Source of the DNA: Polaribacter sp. IC066
Lineage (GTDB): Bacteria; Bacteroidota; Bacteroidia; Flavobacteriales; Flavobacteriaceae
Direction of reading: 5' to 3'
Assembly (NCBI RefSeq): GCF_007997085.1
Contig: NZ_VORR01000003.1
Span: forward strand, 59,227-123,226
DNA length: 64,000 bases
Shown here: in pieces, positions 46,020 to 53,766 of the stretch
Numbering within the stretch: the stretch's first letter is position 1
How the letters are laid out: each line of letters opens with the position of its first letter
Made by a program: the position numbers and the translations under genes
Notes under the pieces: model-generated
Seen by the model: only the letters and a program-made list of their open reading frames with translations
What the model was told of the DNA's origin: nothing
The model's database searches: none

Positions 46020-46364
46020 TTAGAACGTTGCTCCAGATGGCGAAATACCTATGCTCAACCACGCCCATGTTCCTCCTCTACAGTTTCTAACAAAAGCTCT
46101 TCTTTCAGCTCTTGCATCTCTATGATTCATTCCTTCGTCTCTTTTAAGAGCATAATAAAAATTCCCATCACTTCCACAACCAAAAAACATATCCTCTTCA
46201 GAAATTTCTTTTTCAGGTTCAAGATTTAAAGTTTTGATTTCTTTAAAGATATCACTTTTTTCAACTTTAACTTCTTTAGTGTTGTTTACTACAATTTCTT
46301 TTTTCGCTGCCGTACTTGCCATCATTGCAATACTAAAAAATGCGATGCATAATAATTTCTTCAT
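46020..46364 (-). CDS. Small secreted peptide with HRDARAERRA block, copy 1
   Basis: A 114-residue product with a Sec signal peptide (MKKLLCIAFFSIAMMASTAA), an acidic, Lys-rich linker (about 22-55), and a C-terminal domain of about 57 residues: DMFFGCGSDGNFYYALKRDE, GMNHRDARAERRAFVRNCRG, then WAWLSIGIS. It resembles no family known to me. Two cysteines in the C-terminal domain could pair; copy 2 has neither. The linker-plus-tail layout suggests a precursor with a mature C-terminal part. It is followed by GLPGLI gene 1 on the same strand. Confidence 0.8.
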   Translation of the reverse strand: MKKLLCIAFFSIAMMASTAAKKEIVVNNTKEVKVEKSDIFKEIKTLNLEPEKEISEEDMFFGCGSDGNFYYALKRDEGMNHRDARAERRAFVRNCRGGTWAWLSIGISPSGATF

Positions 46365-46371
46365 AATATTA

Positions 46372-46642
46372 ATGGTTTATTAGTTAATATTACGCAATTA
46401 ACAGATAAATTAACAGATAAATTAACAGATAAACAAGAGAAATCAAGTTTTATTTAAGAGTATACACATTAAAGTTATAATTAGTTACAAATATGAGAAT
46501 GGCTTATTACTTTGGTGAAAGTAACTTTTTTAATATTCAAAAAAATTAAATAATAACTTAAATTTTACACGCCATAATTTAAACGATAAAATGCTAATAA
46601 ATACAATTAAACAGCGTATTCCACGATTACATTACAAAAGTA
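46372..46642 (-). promoter_or_regulatory. Conserved long leader of peptide gene 1
   Basis: This segment is nearly identical to the leader of peptide gene 2 (47843-48089). A -7-like TACTTTTG (minus strand, 46635-46642) lies at its far end, which would give a leader of about 265 nt. It contains a 7-bp hairpin (TTACTTT, GGTG, AAAGTAA) and, close to the peptide start, three copies of ATTAACAGATAA where the other leader has one. Confidence 0.55.
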
Positions 46643-46649
46643 CAAGATA

Positions 46650-47402
46650 CTATTCATTTTTATTTAACCAGCGTTTTTCATCTTCTGCAGCCAGTTTCTC
46701 AAACTCTACTTCTGTCATTAGTTTTTTTCTTTTTAATTCGGGCATTTTATTTTCTTTAATTTGTTCATCATCATAAAAAACTATTTTTTTAACACCATAA
46801 GTGGCTTTTTCGCCTTGTAATTCTATGATTAAACCTGGCAAATTACCAAATCCTGCGGGACCAAACTTGTAAGGTAATTGTGGGGTATACCATGCTGTAA
46901 AATTAAGCGTGAACACTTTACCTTTAGGGCTTGTTGTTGTCTGAAACGTTGTGGCTTTAAAACATAGGTACTCTCCTATCATTTTGGTTTCATCATGCAA
47001 TTGCCATTCTTGATAAGAACGTGCTACTAAAAACTTCCCAAAATCTTCTTCTAGCTCTTCTGTTATATAATTTTTAGTTTGTTGCTTAATTCTTCCATAA
47101 TAGCCTGAATTAATAATTACAGATCTAACGGCTCTATTATCTGAAAATAATTTTTTTTCTAAATAGAAAATAGAAATGGAATCATTAAAAACTAGAGAGA
47201 AATCAATTTCAGAATCAACTGTTTCTATTCTGGAAACCAATCCAGGCGAGTACTTCTCCATAATTTTATAAATTTTTTCATTTTTATCTAAATGTATCAT
47301 TACACTATAACTAACCTTAACTTTTATAAATTGCTTATTAGTTTGTGAGTAGCTTATAATGCTTATTAAAAAAAAAAGTAAACTTAATGGTTTTATATTC
47401 AT
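46650..47402 (-). CDS. GLPGLI-family secreted protein, copy 2
   Basis: A 250-residue paralogue with signal peptide and FGNLPGLIIELQGEKATYG. From about residue 118 (EEDFGKFLVARSYQEWQLHD) to the end it matches copy 1 with very few changes, down to the tail EDEKRWLNKN, while residues 20-115 are clearly divergent. This fits gene conversion or recent duplication followed by selection on the N-terminal half. Peptide gene 2 lies upstream with a strong hairpin between. Confidence 0.9.
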   Translation of the reverse strand: MNIKPLSLLFFLISIISYSQTNKQFIKVKVSYSVMIHLDKNEKIYKIMEKYSPGLVSRIETVDSEIDFSLVFNDSISIFYLEKKLFSDNRAVRSVIINSGYYGRIKQQTKNYITEELEEDFGKFLVARSYQEWQLHDETKMIGEYLCFKATTFQTTTSPKGKVFTLNFTAWYTPQLPYKFGPAGFGNLPGLIIELQGEKATYGVKKIVFYDDEQIKENKMPELKRKKLMTEVEFEKLAAEDEKRWLNKNE

Positions 47403-47416
47403 AAAATAAAAAATTT

Positions 47417-47451
47417 AAAAAAGCTTGGTTTAAAATAAACCAACCTTTTTT
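47417..47451 (-). terminator. Strong hairpin between peptide gene 2 and GLPGLI gene 2
   Basis: 15-bp arms, AAAAAAGCTTGGTTT (47417-47431) and AAACCAACCTTTTTT (47437-47451), pair with one mismatch around a 5-nt loop. On the minus strand it ends in a T-run about 15 nt before the GLPGLI-2 start, so most transcripts may stop after the peptide gene. Confidence 0.75.
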
Positions 47452-47505
47452 ATTTATATAAACACCAATTGTGCTTTAAAAATTATTATTTGTTTGTTAA
47501 TATGC

Positions 47506-47835
47506 TCAACTTATAAAAATAGATAACCATTCATCAGGCCCATTCCCTCTAAAATCTCTAACATATGCTCTTCTCTCTGCTCTTGCATCTCTATGACTCA
47601 TACCTGCTCCTCTATATTCAGCATACATTGAGTTTCCTTGACTTCCAGATCCAAAAAACATATCCACTTCAGAAATATCTGTATTAAATTCGATATTCTC
47701 AGTTTTAAGTTTTTTATCCAAGTCGCTTTTCTCGATCATAACTTCTTTAGAGTTATTTGTAACAGTTTCTTTTTTCGCTGTAGCATTTACCATAATTGCA
47801 ATACTAAAAAATGCGATGCATAATAATTTTTTCAT
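47506..47835 (-). CDS. Small secreted peptide with HRDARAERRA block, copy 2
   Basis: A 109-residue paralogue of copy 1. The signal peptide (MKKLLCIAFFSIAIMVNATA) and the block GMSHRDARAERRAYVRDFRG are nearly the same; the linker and the end (DEWLSIFIS) differ, and the two cysteines of copy 1 are replaced (GCG to GSG, NCRG to DFRG). The pattern of constant export signal, variable linker and constant core is what one would expect of a family of secreted peptides with different specificities. Its function is unknown. Confidence 0.8.
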   Translation of the reverse strand: MKKLLCIAFFSIAIMVNATAKKETVTNNSKEVMIEKSDLDKKLKTENIEFNTDISEVDMFFGSGSQGNSMYAEYRGAGMSHRDARAERRAYVRDFRGNGPDEWLSIFIS

Positions 47836-47842
47836 AATATTA

Positions 47843-48089
47843 ATGGTTAATTAGTTAATATTATGCAATTAACAGATAAACAAGAGAAATTAAGTTTTAT
47901 TTAAGAGTATACACATTAAAGTTATAATTAGTTACAAATATGAGAATGGCTTATTACTTTGGTGAAAGTAACTTTTTTAATATTCAAAAAAATTAAATAA
48001 TAATTTAAATTTTACACGCCATAATTTAAACGATAAAATGCTAATAAATACAATTAAACAGCGTATTCCACGATTACATTACAAAAGTA
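47843..48089 (-). promoter_or_regulatory. Conserved long leader of peptide gene 2
   Basis: Nearly base-for-base the same as the leader at 46372-46642 but with a single ATTAACAGATAA unit instead of three. The -7-like TACTTTTG is at 48082-48089 (minus strand). The identity shows a recent duplication of a whole cassette. Confidence 0.55.
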
Positions 48090-48096
48090 CAAGATA

Positions 48097-48861
48097 CTAT
48101 TCATTTTTATTTAACCAGCGTTTTTCATCTTCTGCAGCCAGTTTTTCAAACTCTACTTCTGTAATTAGTTTTTTTCTTTTTAATGCGGGCATTTTATTTT
48201 CTTTTGTTTCTTCAATGTCCTCATAAAAAACTATTTTTTTTACTCCGTAGGTAAATCCTTCTCCCTGTAATTCTATGATTAAACCAGATAAATTGCCATA
48301 GCCTAAAGGCCCATATTTATAAAGTAATTGTGGGGTATACCATGCTGTAAAATTACGCGTAAATACTTCACCTTTAGGATTTGTAATTGTATTAGACGTA
48401 GTTGCTTTAAAACATAAGTACTCTCCTATCATTTTGGTTTCATCATGCAATTGCCATTCTTGATAAGAACGTGCTACTAAAAATTTTCCAAAATCTTCTT
48501 GTAACTCTTCTGTTATATAATTATTTGGTTGTTGCTTAATGCGACCATAAAAACCTACATGAGTAGTTGTTAAAAAAGCAGCGAGTTTAGCAGAAAATAA
48601 TTTACGCTCCAAATAAAATATGGAAATGGAATCGTTAAAAACCAGAGTGAAATCAAATTCTGAAGCTACTGTTTCTACTTTAGGCATCGATTCTGGAAAT
48701 GACCCTAACAAAACTCTATGTCTACCTAGATTTTTATCTATATATGTCTTTATACCATAACTAACTTTGGCTTTGATATATTGTTTTTTAGATTGCGAAA
48801 AAACTGCGATACTAATTAGAAAACAAAATAAAAATAAGTTTAACGTTTTTATCATCATCAT
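48097..48861 (-). CDS. GLPGLI-family secreted protein, copy 3
   Basis: A 254-residue paralogue, the most divergent of the three. It has a signal peptide (LISIAVFSQ), the shared central EEDFGKFLVARSYQEWQLHD and the same tail EDEKRWLNKNE, but the name motif reads YGNLSGLIIELQGEGFTYG, with Ser for Pro. Its upstream peptide gene is broken, so it has no intact peptide partner of its own. The stretch of near-identity at the very 3' end with copies 1 and 2 suggests ongoing exchange. Confidence 0.88.
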   Translation of the reverse strand: MMMIKTLNLFLFCFLISIAVFSQSKKQYIKAKVSYGIKTYIDKNLGRHRVLLGSFPESMPKVETVASEFDFTLVFNDSISIFYLERKLFSAKLAAFLTTTHVGFYGRIKQQPNNYITEELQEDFGKFLVARSYQEWQLHDETKMIGEYLCFKATTSNTITNPKGEVFTRNFTAWYTPQLLYKYGPLGYGNLSGLIIELQGEGFTYGVKKIVFYEDIEETKENKMPALKRKKLITEVEFEKLAAEDEKRWLNKNE

Positions 48862-48939
48862 TTAAAATTAAAAAAAAGTTCACTTAAAAAATAAAACAAA
48901 CTTATTTAGTTAAAATCAAAGCTTTTTATTGTTCAAAAA

Positions 48940-49250
48940 TTAATCATCATATAACACAAGAACATGAAGCCATGCGCATACTCTTTTACTGCATTCTCTA
49001 ACACTAGCTCCTATTCAGCTGCAGCGCTCTCTAACTATACCTTGCATCTCTTAATTTTTTATAAAAAATAGTTCCTTTTTCAACGCATCCAAAAAAAAAT
49101 CATCTTGAATACTTACTCCATTAAATTCGACAACTACAGTTTTAAGTTCTTTCGTATTGTTTGTTTCAATCTCTATTTTACCATTGAAATTTGCTACAGT
49201 TGTAAAACTATATCATTAAACAGATACAAAAAATCTTATAATCTTAATAA
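48940..49250 (-). pseudogene. Relic of a third peptide gene of the HRDARAERRA family
   Basis: On the minus strand, pieces of the peptide family occur in the right order but in different frames: IEIETNNTKELK (linker), QDDFF, then after a shift at a T8 run GCVEKGTIFYKKLRDARYS, which matches FFGCGSDGNFYYxxxRDAR, and finally AWLHVLVLYDD before a TAA at 48940-48942, matching the AWLSIGIS end. The signal peptide is lost. It lies just upstream of GLPGLI copy 3, as the intact peptides do for copies 1 and 2. The rest of the gap to 49424 holds nothing that I recognise. Confidence 0.7.
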
Positions 49251-49424
49251 TTCATTAATTGCTATTTTACAACAAAGGGATAAAAAAGATATGGTAAGTT
49301 TTTAAAAAACTATTCAAAATTAGCATTAACCAACAACACAAATTGAAAATAACAGGTAAGTGTACTCCACTACTTTAGGGAACTCCCCAAATATTTGAAA
49401 ATATTAATTAAAACAAACGAAACC

Positions 49425-50432
49425 CTATCTCAAGTCTTTTGGATCCATTATTTTTTGTTCTAAAAGTTGTTTCATTACAATTTCTGTCATGTCACTTTTA
49501 AAAGCAAATTCGTACCGAATATCTACTACATAGGCTTTTAAACGCATTTTTAAATACGAACGTCCTTCTTTTACTTCGTTAAAAAACAGTACGGAAATTG
49601 GTTTGTTTAAATAGATATATTTAGACACTTGTGCAGACTCGTTTGCTATTTGTCTTACAAGCTTTGTATCTACAGTAATTGGTAAATAAATTTCTGCTAC
49701 CACTTGGCAATTGGCTTCACCTGTATTCGCATTTGAAACAGATTGATTCATTAACTCTCCGTTCGGAATACTTACCAAAGAATCATCTGCGGTAACAATT
49801 CTAATAGAACGTAAACCAATTTCTACAACTTCGCCATAATGGCTACCAACCTCAATTTTATCGCCCACCGTAAAAGGCCTGTCTAATAAGATAATGACAC
49901 CGCCAAAAATATTTTTAATGATATCTTGTGATGCAAACCCGACGGCAATACCTAAAGATGCAGAAACTGCGATTAAGGTTGCTAACGGTGGCTGAAAAAT
50001 GCCGACAATGATTAAAACGATGATAAATATCCAACCGAATATTTTAATTATCGGAATAATTCCTTTGATGGTAATACGCTGATTTGTAAATTTTTCTGCA
50101 TATTTTTCAAGTAAGGAAACTACAAAACGGATGAGCAGATAGCCAATAATGATAAAAATTAATGCCCAAATAATTTTGCCCGCAGAAAAAAATTCCCAGA
50201 TGGGTGGCGGCGTTAAATTTTTAACTATTTTATCTTTAGTCGCTTTTACTTCTTTTTTTACTTCTTTTTGAGCTTCTGATTTTACAATTTCATTAATGTC
50301 TAACGTTGTAACTTTTGCAGTATCTGCTTTTTGTATTATTGGCGATAAAGGCTCTTGAAACGCAACGCTACTATCTTTTGCAACCATTAAACTGGCTAAA
50401 AAAAGAAAAAAAATGAATACTATTTTTTTCAT
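49425..50432 (-). CDS. MscS-family mechanosensitive channel
   Basis: A 335-residue protein with a signal-like N-terminus (MKKIVFIFFLFLASLMVAK), a charged linker (about 45-75), three membrane helices (about 88-108, 124-142, 146-168) and the MscS beta domain. The pore helix reads LATLIAVSASLGIAVGFASQ DIIKN, followed by FGGVIILLDRPFTVGDKIEV. The Gly/Ala pattern of the pore helix is good. The gene begins 10 bp downstream of a large P-loop ATPase gene, so the two form one unit, which is unusual for a channel of this family. Confidence 0.92.
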   Translation of the reverse strand: MKKIVFIFFLFLASLMVAKDSSVAFQEPLSPIIQKADTAKVTTLDINEIVKSEAQKEVKKEVKATKDKIVKNLTPPPIWEFFSAGKIIWALIFIIIGYLLIRFVVSLLEKYAEKFTNQRITIKGIIPIIKIFGWIFIIVLIIVGIFQPPLATLIAVSASLGIAVGFASQDIIKNIFGGVIILLDRPFTVGDKIEVGSHYGEVVEIGLRSIRIVTADDSLVSIPNGELMNQSVSNANTGEANCQVVAEIYLPITVDTKLVRQIANESAQVSKYIYLNKPISVLFFNEVKEGRSYLKMRLKAYVVDIRYEFAFKSDMTEIVMKQLLEQKIMDPKDLR

Positions 50433-50442
50433 GGTATCAGGT

Positions 50443-53424
50443 TTAATGAATCACGTTTTTGCTCTTTAAAAGAGAAGTAATTTGACGGTATAAAAATATA
50501 TTTATGGTATAAAACTCACCGTCGTCTATTGTTAATAAGCCTTTTTCCTGCAAATTATGCACAATGTTTTGGGTATGTTGCGCATCTAAACTAGAAAGCT
50601 CTACAATATCTTTCATATCTAATCTTTCTTGTAATAAAATACTATTGAGCATTAATAATTTTATCGGTGCTATTTTATTTAAAAATGATGTGTCAATCGT
50701 TTTTAATGAACGCATATGAATGGTACTGCCAGAAACCATAACTGTAGAGCGAATCCAATACATAAAAGCAATTTTATAATTACTTTGTGCAATTTTATGA
50801 ATATCACTAAAAAATTCTTCTTTTAAACTCTCTTGTTGTGCTTCTAAAGAAGATTTTAAAAACTTTTTAGACAGATAAAAAACCGGTGGCTTTTCGAAAT
50901 ATAAATTATAACCACTAATCTTATGTCTTCTAATTAAGGCCTCTTTTATGGTTTCTTTATCTATTTCATTCATTTCTATGGTAAATGCAAAAAGCTCTGA
51001 TAATTGTAACAGCTTATCTAAATATTGAAATGCATATTTAGCAGAAGTAACAATCCAAAAAACATTATTTTTTGTGGCAGAAATTATGGCAGAAAGTTGA
51101 TGCAATACATTAAAACCTCCTACCTTTCTAAAATATAAATAGTGTACATTTTCTAAAACAATTGTTCTTTTCTTGCCGCTATTAAAAAACTGAATCCATT
51201 CTTCTATACTACTAAAATCTTTCGAAAAAGAAGTATTCAAAAAATTCATAAACTCGTTCGTTTCGCTAATATTTACGTTTGATGATAAAAAGATTGTTTT
51301 AGTAATTTGTTTGTTCTTATTCAGAAAATAATGAATTAAAGAAGTTTTACCAGAACCTCTTTCTCCCACAATTATAGTCGCAGCAAAATTACCTTTGTCA
51401 AATGTACTAAAAGCAGTTTGCAAGGTGTCAATAGCTTCGATTCTTCCTATAAACAGCGCTTCGTTTTGTAAAGTTTCAGAACGAAATAAACGCTGGTACA
51501 CATAAGGCAGTTCATCTAACGCTTTTTCTGCTTGTTTTAAAAAGTCTGATAAATCGCTATTTACTTCTGTAATTTCATTAAACAAACCCGTTTTATGCAA
51601 TATGCTTTTTACAAAAGCTACCGATTTTGAGTAGTTGGTTTTTATAAAAAGTAACGCTATTGGTATAAAATTCTTTGCGTTATTTATTACTTTCTTTTTA
51701 AGGAGTTTACTTTTTTCTATAGATTTTGCTTTGGCTATAATGAGCCTAATTTCTACAATATTTTCGGTATCTGTTAACGCTAAAATACTTTTATTAAACG
51801 CCTCGATACTTGGTAGTAATAATTCGGCATTCGCAATATTTAAATTTGCCAGCGTATTTTTTAAATTTTCTACTTTTTCTTCACTTCTTTCTAATCCTTC
51901 TAACGCCACTTTTTTAGGCGTATTTTCTTGAGAAATATTTTCAAAAAGAGACAATGCAGATTCTAAATTGAACTCAATTATATTATCTAATGCATTTATA
52001 TCTTCTATAAAAGTAGTTACTTTTACATTCAAATCTACTTTTGCTTGCTTAATTTTACCTGCAAGACTTGACCAACTTTGATAGCTTACCAGTTCATAAG
52101 GCGAAATATAATTGATAGAAGATGTTGTTGTTTTAGACACGTAATTATTGTCTGTACTAATTGCTCTTTTTGTAGACAGTGTTTTTAAAGTACTCTGTGT
52201 ACTTTCTTCAAATTGATTAATTTGTAATGAAATTTCTTGGTTGCTAACAAGTGTGGTTGTTTTATCAATTATTTCTTGAAAGGTAGTCTTAAGGTTTTTT
52301 AGTTCACTTACAATACTGTTTTTTATAGCTGTACTTGTCTTTTTATCTGTGATGACCAGTTTTACAGCATGTACATATTTTTTAATGACTTCTAACTCCT
52401 TTTCAATTATTGTAGTTCGTTTATGGATTGATTTTTCAAGTTCGCTATAGTTCAGCAACACGTTAAAAACAATTTGGTGTATTTCGATGTCTAACTCCCA
52501 ATCGCTTTTAAAAACGCTCATGGTATTCTGCCAAAGCAATTCTTCTTTTTGACTTTTTTCGACAACACTTTTTTGATACTTTATAATTTTATGTGTCTTA
52601 AAAAAACTAGCAGATAACTCAATAGTATCGACTTTGTATAAGGCGTTTGTATATTTTAAAACAGTGGCTTCATAAATTTCGCTAAAAACTAATTTATAAT
52701 GCTCAATTCTTGTTTCGGCAGCAGGTATTTCTCTGATACCAGAAAATAATTCATCAGAAAAAATTAAAGGAACATTGTTCTCTAAAAAAAGTTCTATTGC
52801 CGCATCAATTTGCTTATCTATTGACCAATATTTGTTGGTGATTTCAGAAATTTCTTTATAAAAAGCTTCAATAACCACTGCTAATTTATTGGTAAGCTCG
52901 CTTTTAAAATAATATTCTGTTGCATTTTTAAGCGGAATTTCTTGTCCCCAAAAAATTACCTCTTTTTTAGTTTTTCTGAAAACATTGGTTGTTTTCAAAG
53001 GAATTTTAGACACTTTAAACAACAAATGTTTAATCGTTTTTTGAAACTTTAGTATTTTAGAATCTGTTTCTAAACCCAAAAAACGCTCTTTATCTTGCGT
53101 ACGATTTAAAACTTCATTAACTGTCTCTAAATGGATATTTAACGAAGTATAATAAGCATCAAACAACACTTCTCCTTCTAAATTTAAGGATGAAAAATAG
53201 CTTGAAACAATAGTTTCTATATTGGCTTTATAGGTGTTTAAATCTATAATTACAAGATCCTTATCTTCCTTTTCAAAACTTTTAGAAGTCAATTTTTTTT
53301 GAAGCTCTTCTATCTTTAAAATTACTTTATGATGTTCTGTAATTTTCTGTAAAAAAACCGGTACTAATTTTTCATTATACAGCGTTACTATGGCACTCTG
53401 TTGCTGTGAAATAATCTCTTCCAT
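50443..53424 (-). CDS. Large P-loop ATPase with long coiled-coil N-terminus and C-terminal winged helix
   Basis: A 993-residue protein in three parts. Residues 1-600 are almost wholly helical with coiled-coil character. A short hydrophobic stretch (about 588-600, FIPIALLFIK) may touch the membrane. A P-loop domain follows with Walker A VGERGSGKTSLIHYF (about 685-699) and a Walker B strand TIVLENVHYLYF with Glu instead of Asp-Glu, like ORC/STAND-type ATPases, and the last 70 residues (DIVELSSLDAQHTQNIVHNL) look like a winged helix. I know no named family. The MscS gene 10 bp downstream is its likely partner. Confidence 0.8.
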   Translation of the reverse strand: MEEIISQQQSAIVTLYNEKLVPVFLQKITEHHKVILKIEELQKKLTSKSFEKEDKDLVIIDLNTYKANIETIVSSYFSSLNLEGEVLFDAYYTSLNIHLETVNEVLNRTQDKERFLGLETDSKILKFQKTIKHLLFKVSKIPLKTTNVFRKTKKEVIFWGQEIPLKNATEYYFKSELTNKLAVVIEAFYKEISEITNKYWSIDKQIDAAIELFLENNVPLIFSDELFSGIREIPAAETRIEHYKLVFSEIYEATVLKYTNALYKVDTIELSASFFKTHKIIKYQKSVVEKSQKEELLWQNTMSVFKSDWELDIEIHQIVFNVLLNYSELEKSIHKRTTIIEKELEVIKKYVHAVKLVITDKKTSTAIKNSIVSELKNLKTTFQEIIDKTTTLVSNQEISLQINQFEESTQSTLKTLSTKRAISTDNNYVSKTTTSSINYISPYELVSYQSWSSLAGKIKQAKVDLNVKVTTFIEDINALDNIIEFNLESALSLFENISQENTPKKVALEGLERSEEKVENLKNTLANLNIANAELLLPSIEAFNKSILALTDTENIVEIRLIIAKAKSIEKSKLLKKKVINNAKNFIPIALLFIKTNYSKSVAFVKSILHKTGLFNEITEVNSDLSDFLKQAEKALDELPYVYQRLFRSETLQNEALFIGRIEAIDTLQTAFSTFDKGNFAATIIVGERGSGKTSLIHYFLNKNKQITKTIFLSSNVNISETNEFMNFLNTSFSKDFSSIEEWIQFFNSGKKRTIVLENVHYLYFRKVGGFNVLHQLSAIISATKNNVFWIVTSAKYAFQYLDKLLQLSELFAFTIEMNEIDKETIKEALIRRHKISGYNLYFEKPPVFYLSKKFLKSSLEAQQESLKEEFFSDIHKIAQSNYKIAFMYWIRSTVMVSGSTIHMRSLKTIDTSFLNKIAPIKLLMLNSILLQERLDMKDIVELSSLDAQHTQNIVHNLQEKGLLTIDDGEFYTINIFLYRQITSLLKSKNVIH

Positions 53425-53766
53425 AGATAAAATTAAAGGTGTAAAGGGATATTAGATGCCCCTGTTTTTAAATGCAAATTACAAAAGAATATTGAATGAT
53501 TTCATAAAAATATTTGAACATCAAATTTTTAAAAATCCAAAGCAAAAAATAAAAGGTGGCTGATCTAGAGGATATTAATTGGAGTTGAATTGTAGCTTTA
53601 CGGTAATAAATTGTGAATTTAATTTATTCTAAAAACTCTTTTGACTTATTTGTAATCAAAAATGAGCCTAATTCTTTGTCAAATTATCTTAAAAACGAAC
53701 TAAAAAAAAGCGTGTTATTAGTTAAAGCTGCCATAAAATTGGTGCAACTTCAATTTTAAAAATGTT
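53425..53766. other. Intergenic region without a recognised feature
   Basis: About 340 bp of AT-rich sequence between the ATPase start and the stop of the EnvC-like gene. No open frame, hairpin with T-run or repeat stands out. The ATPase promoter should lie at its left end. Confidence 0.5.

Noticed and set aside
46591..48226. Two similar plus-strand frames (46591-46776 and 48038-48226)
   Set aside because: They are antisense to the conserved 3' ends of the GLPGLI genes; their similarity only reflects the cassette duplication.
42474..48861. Reading the peptide/GLPGLI cassettes as toxin and immunity pairs
   Set aside because: Both proteins have Sec signal peptides, GLPGLI proteins occur widely without such peptides, and there is no toxin-like motif; the sequence alone does not support this.
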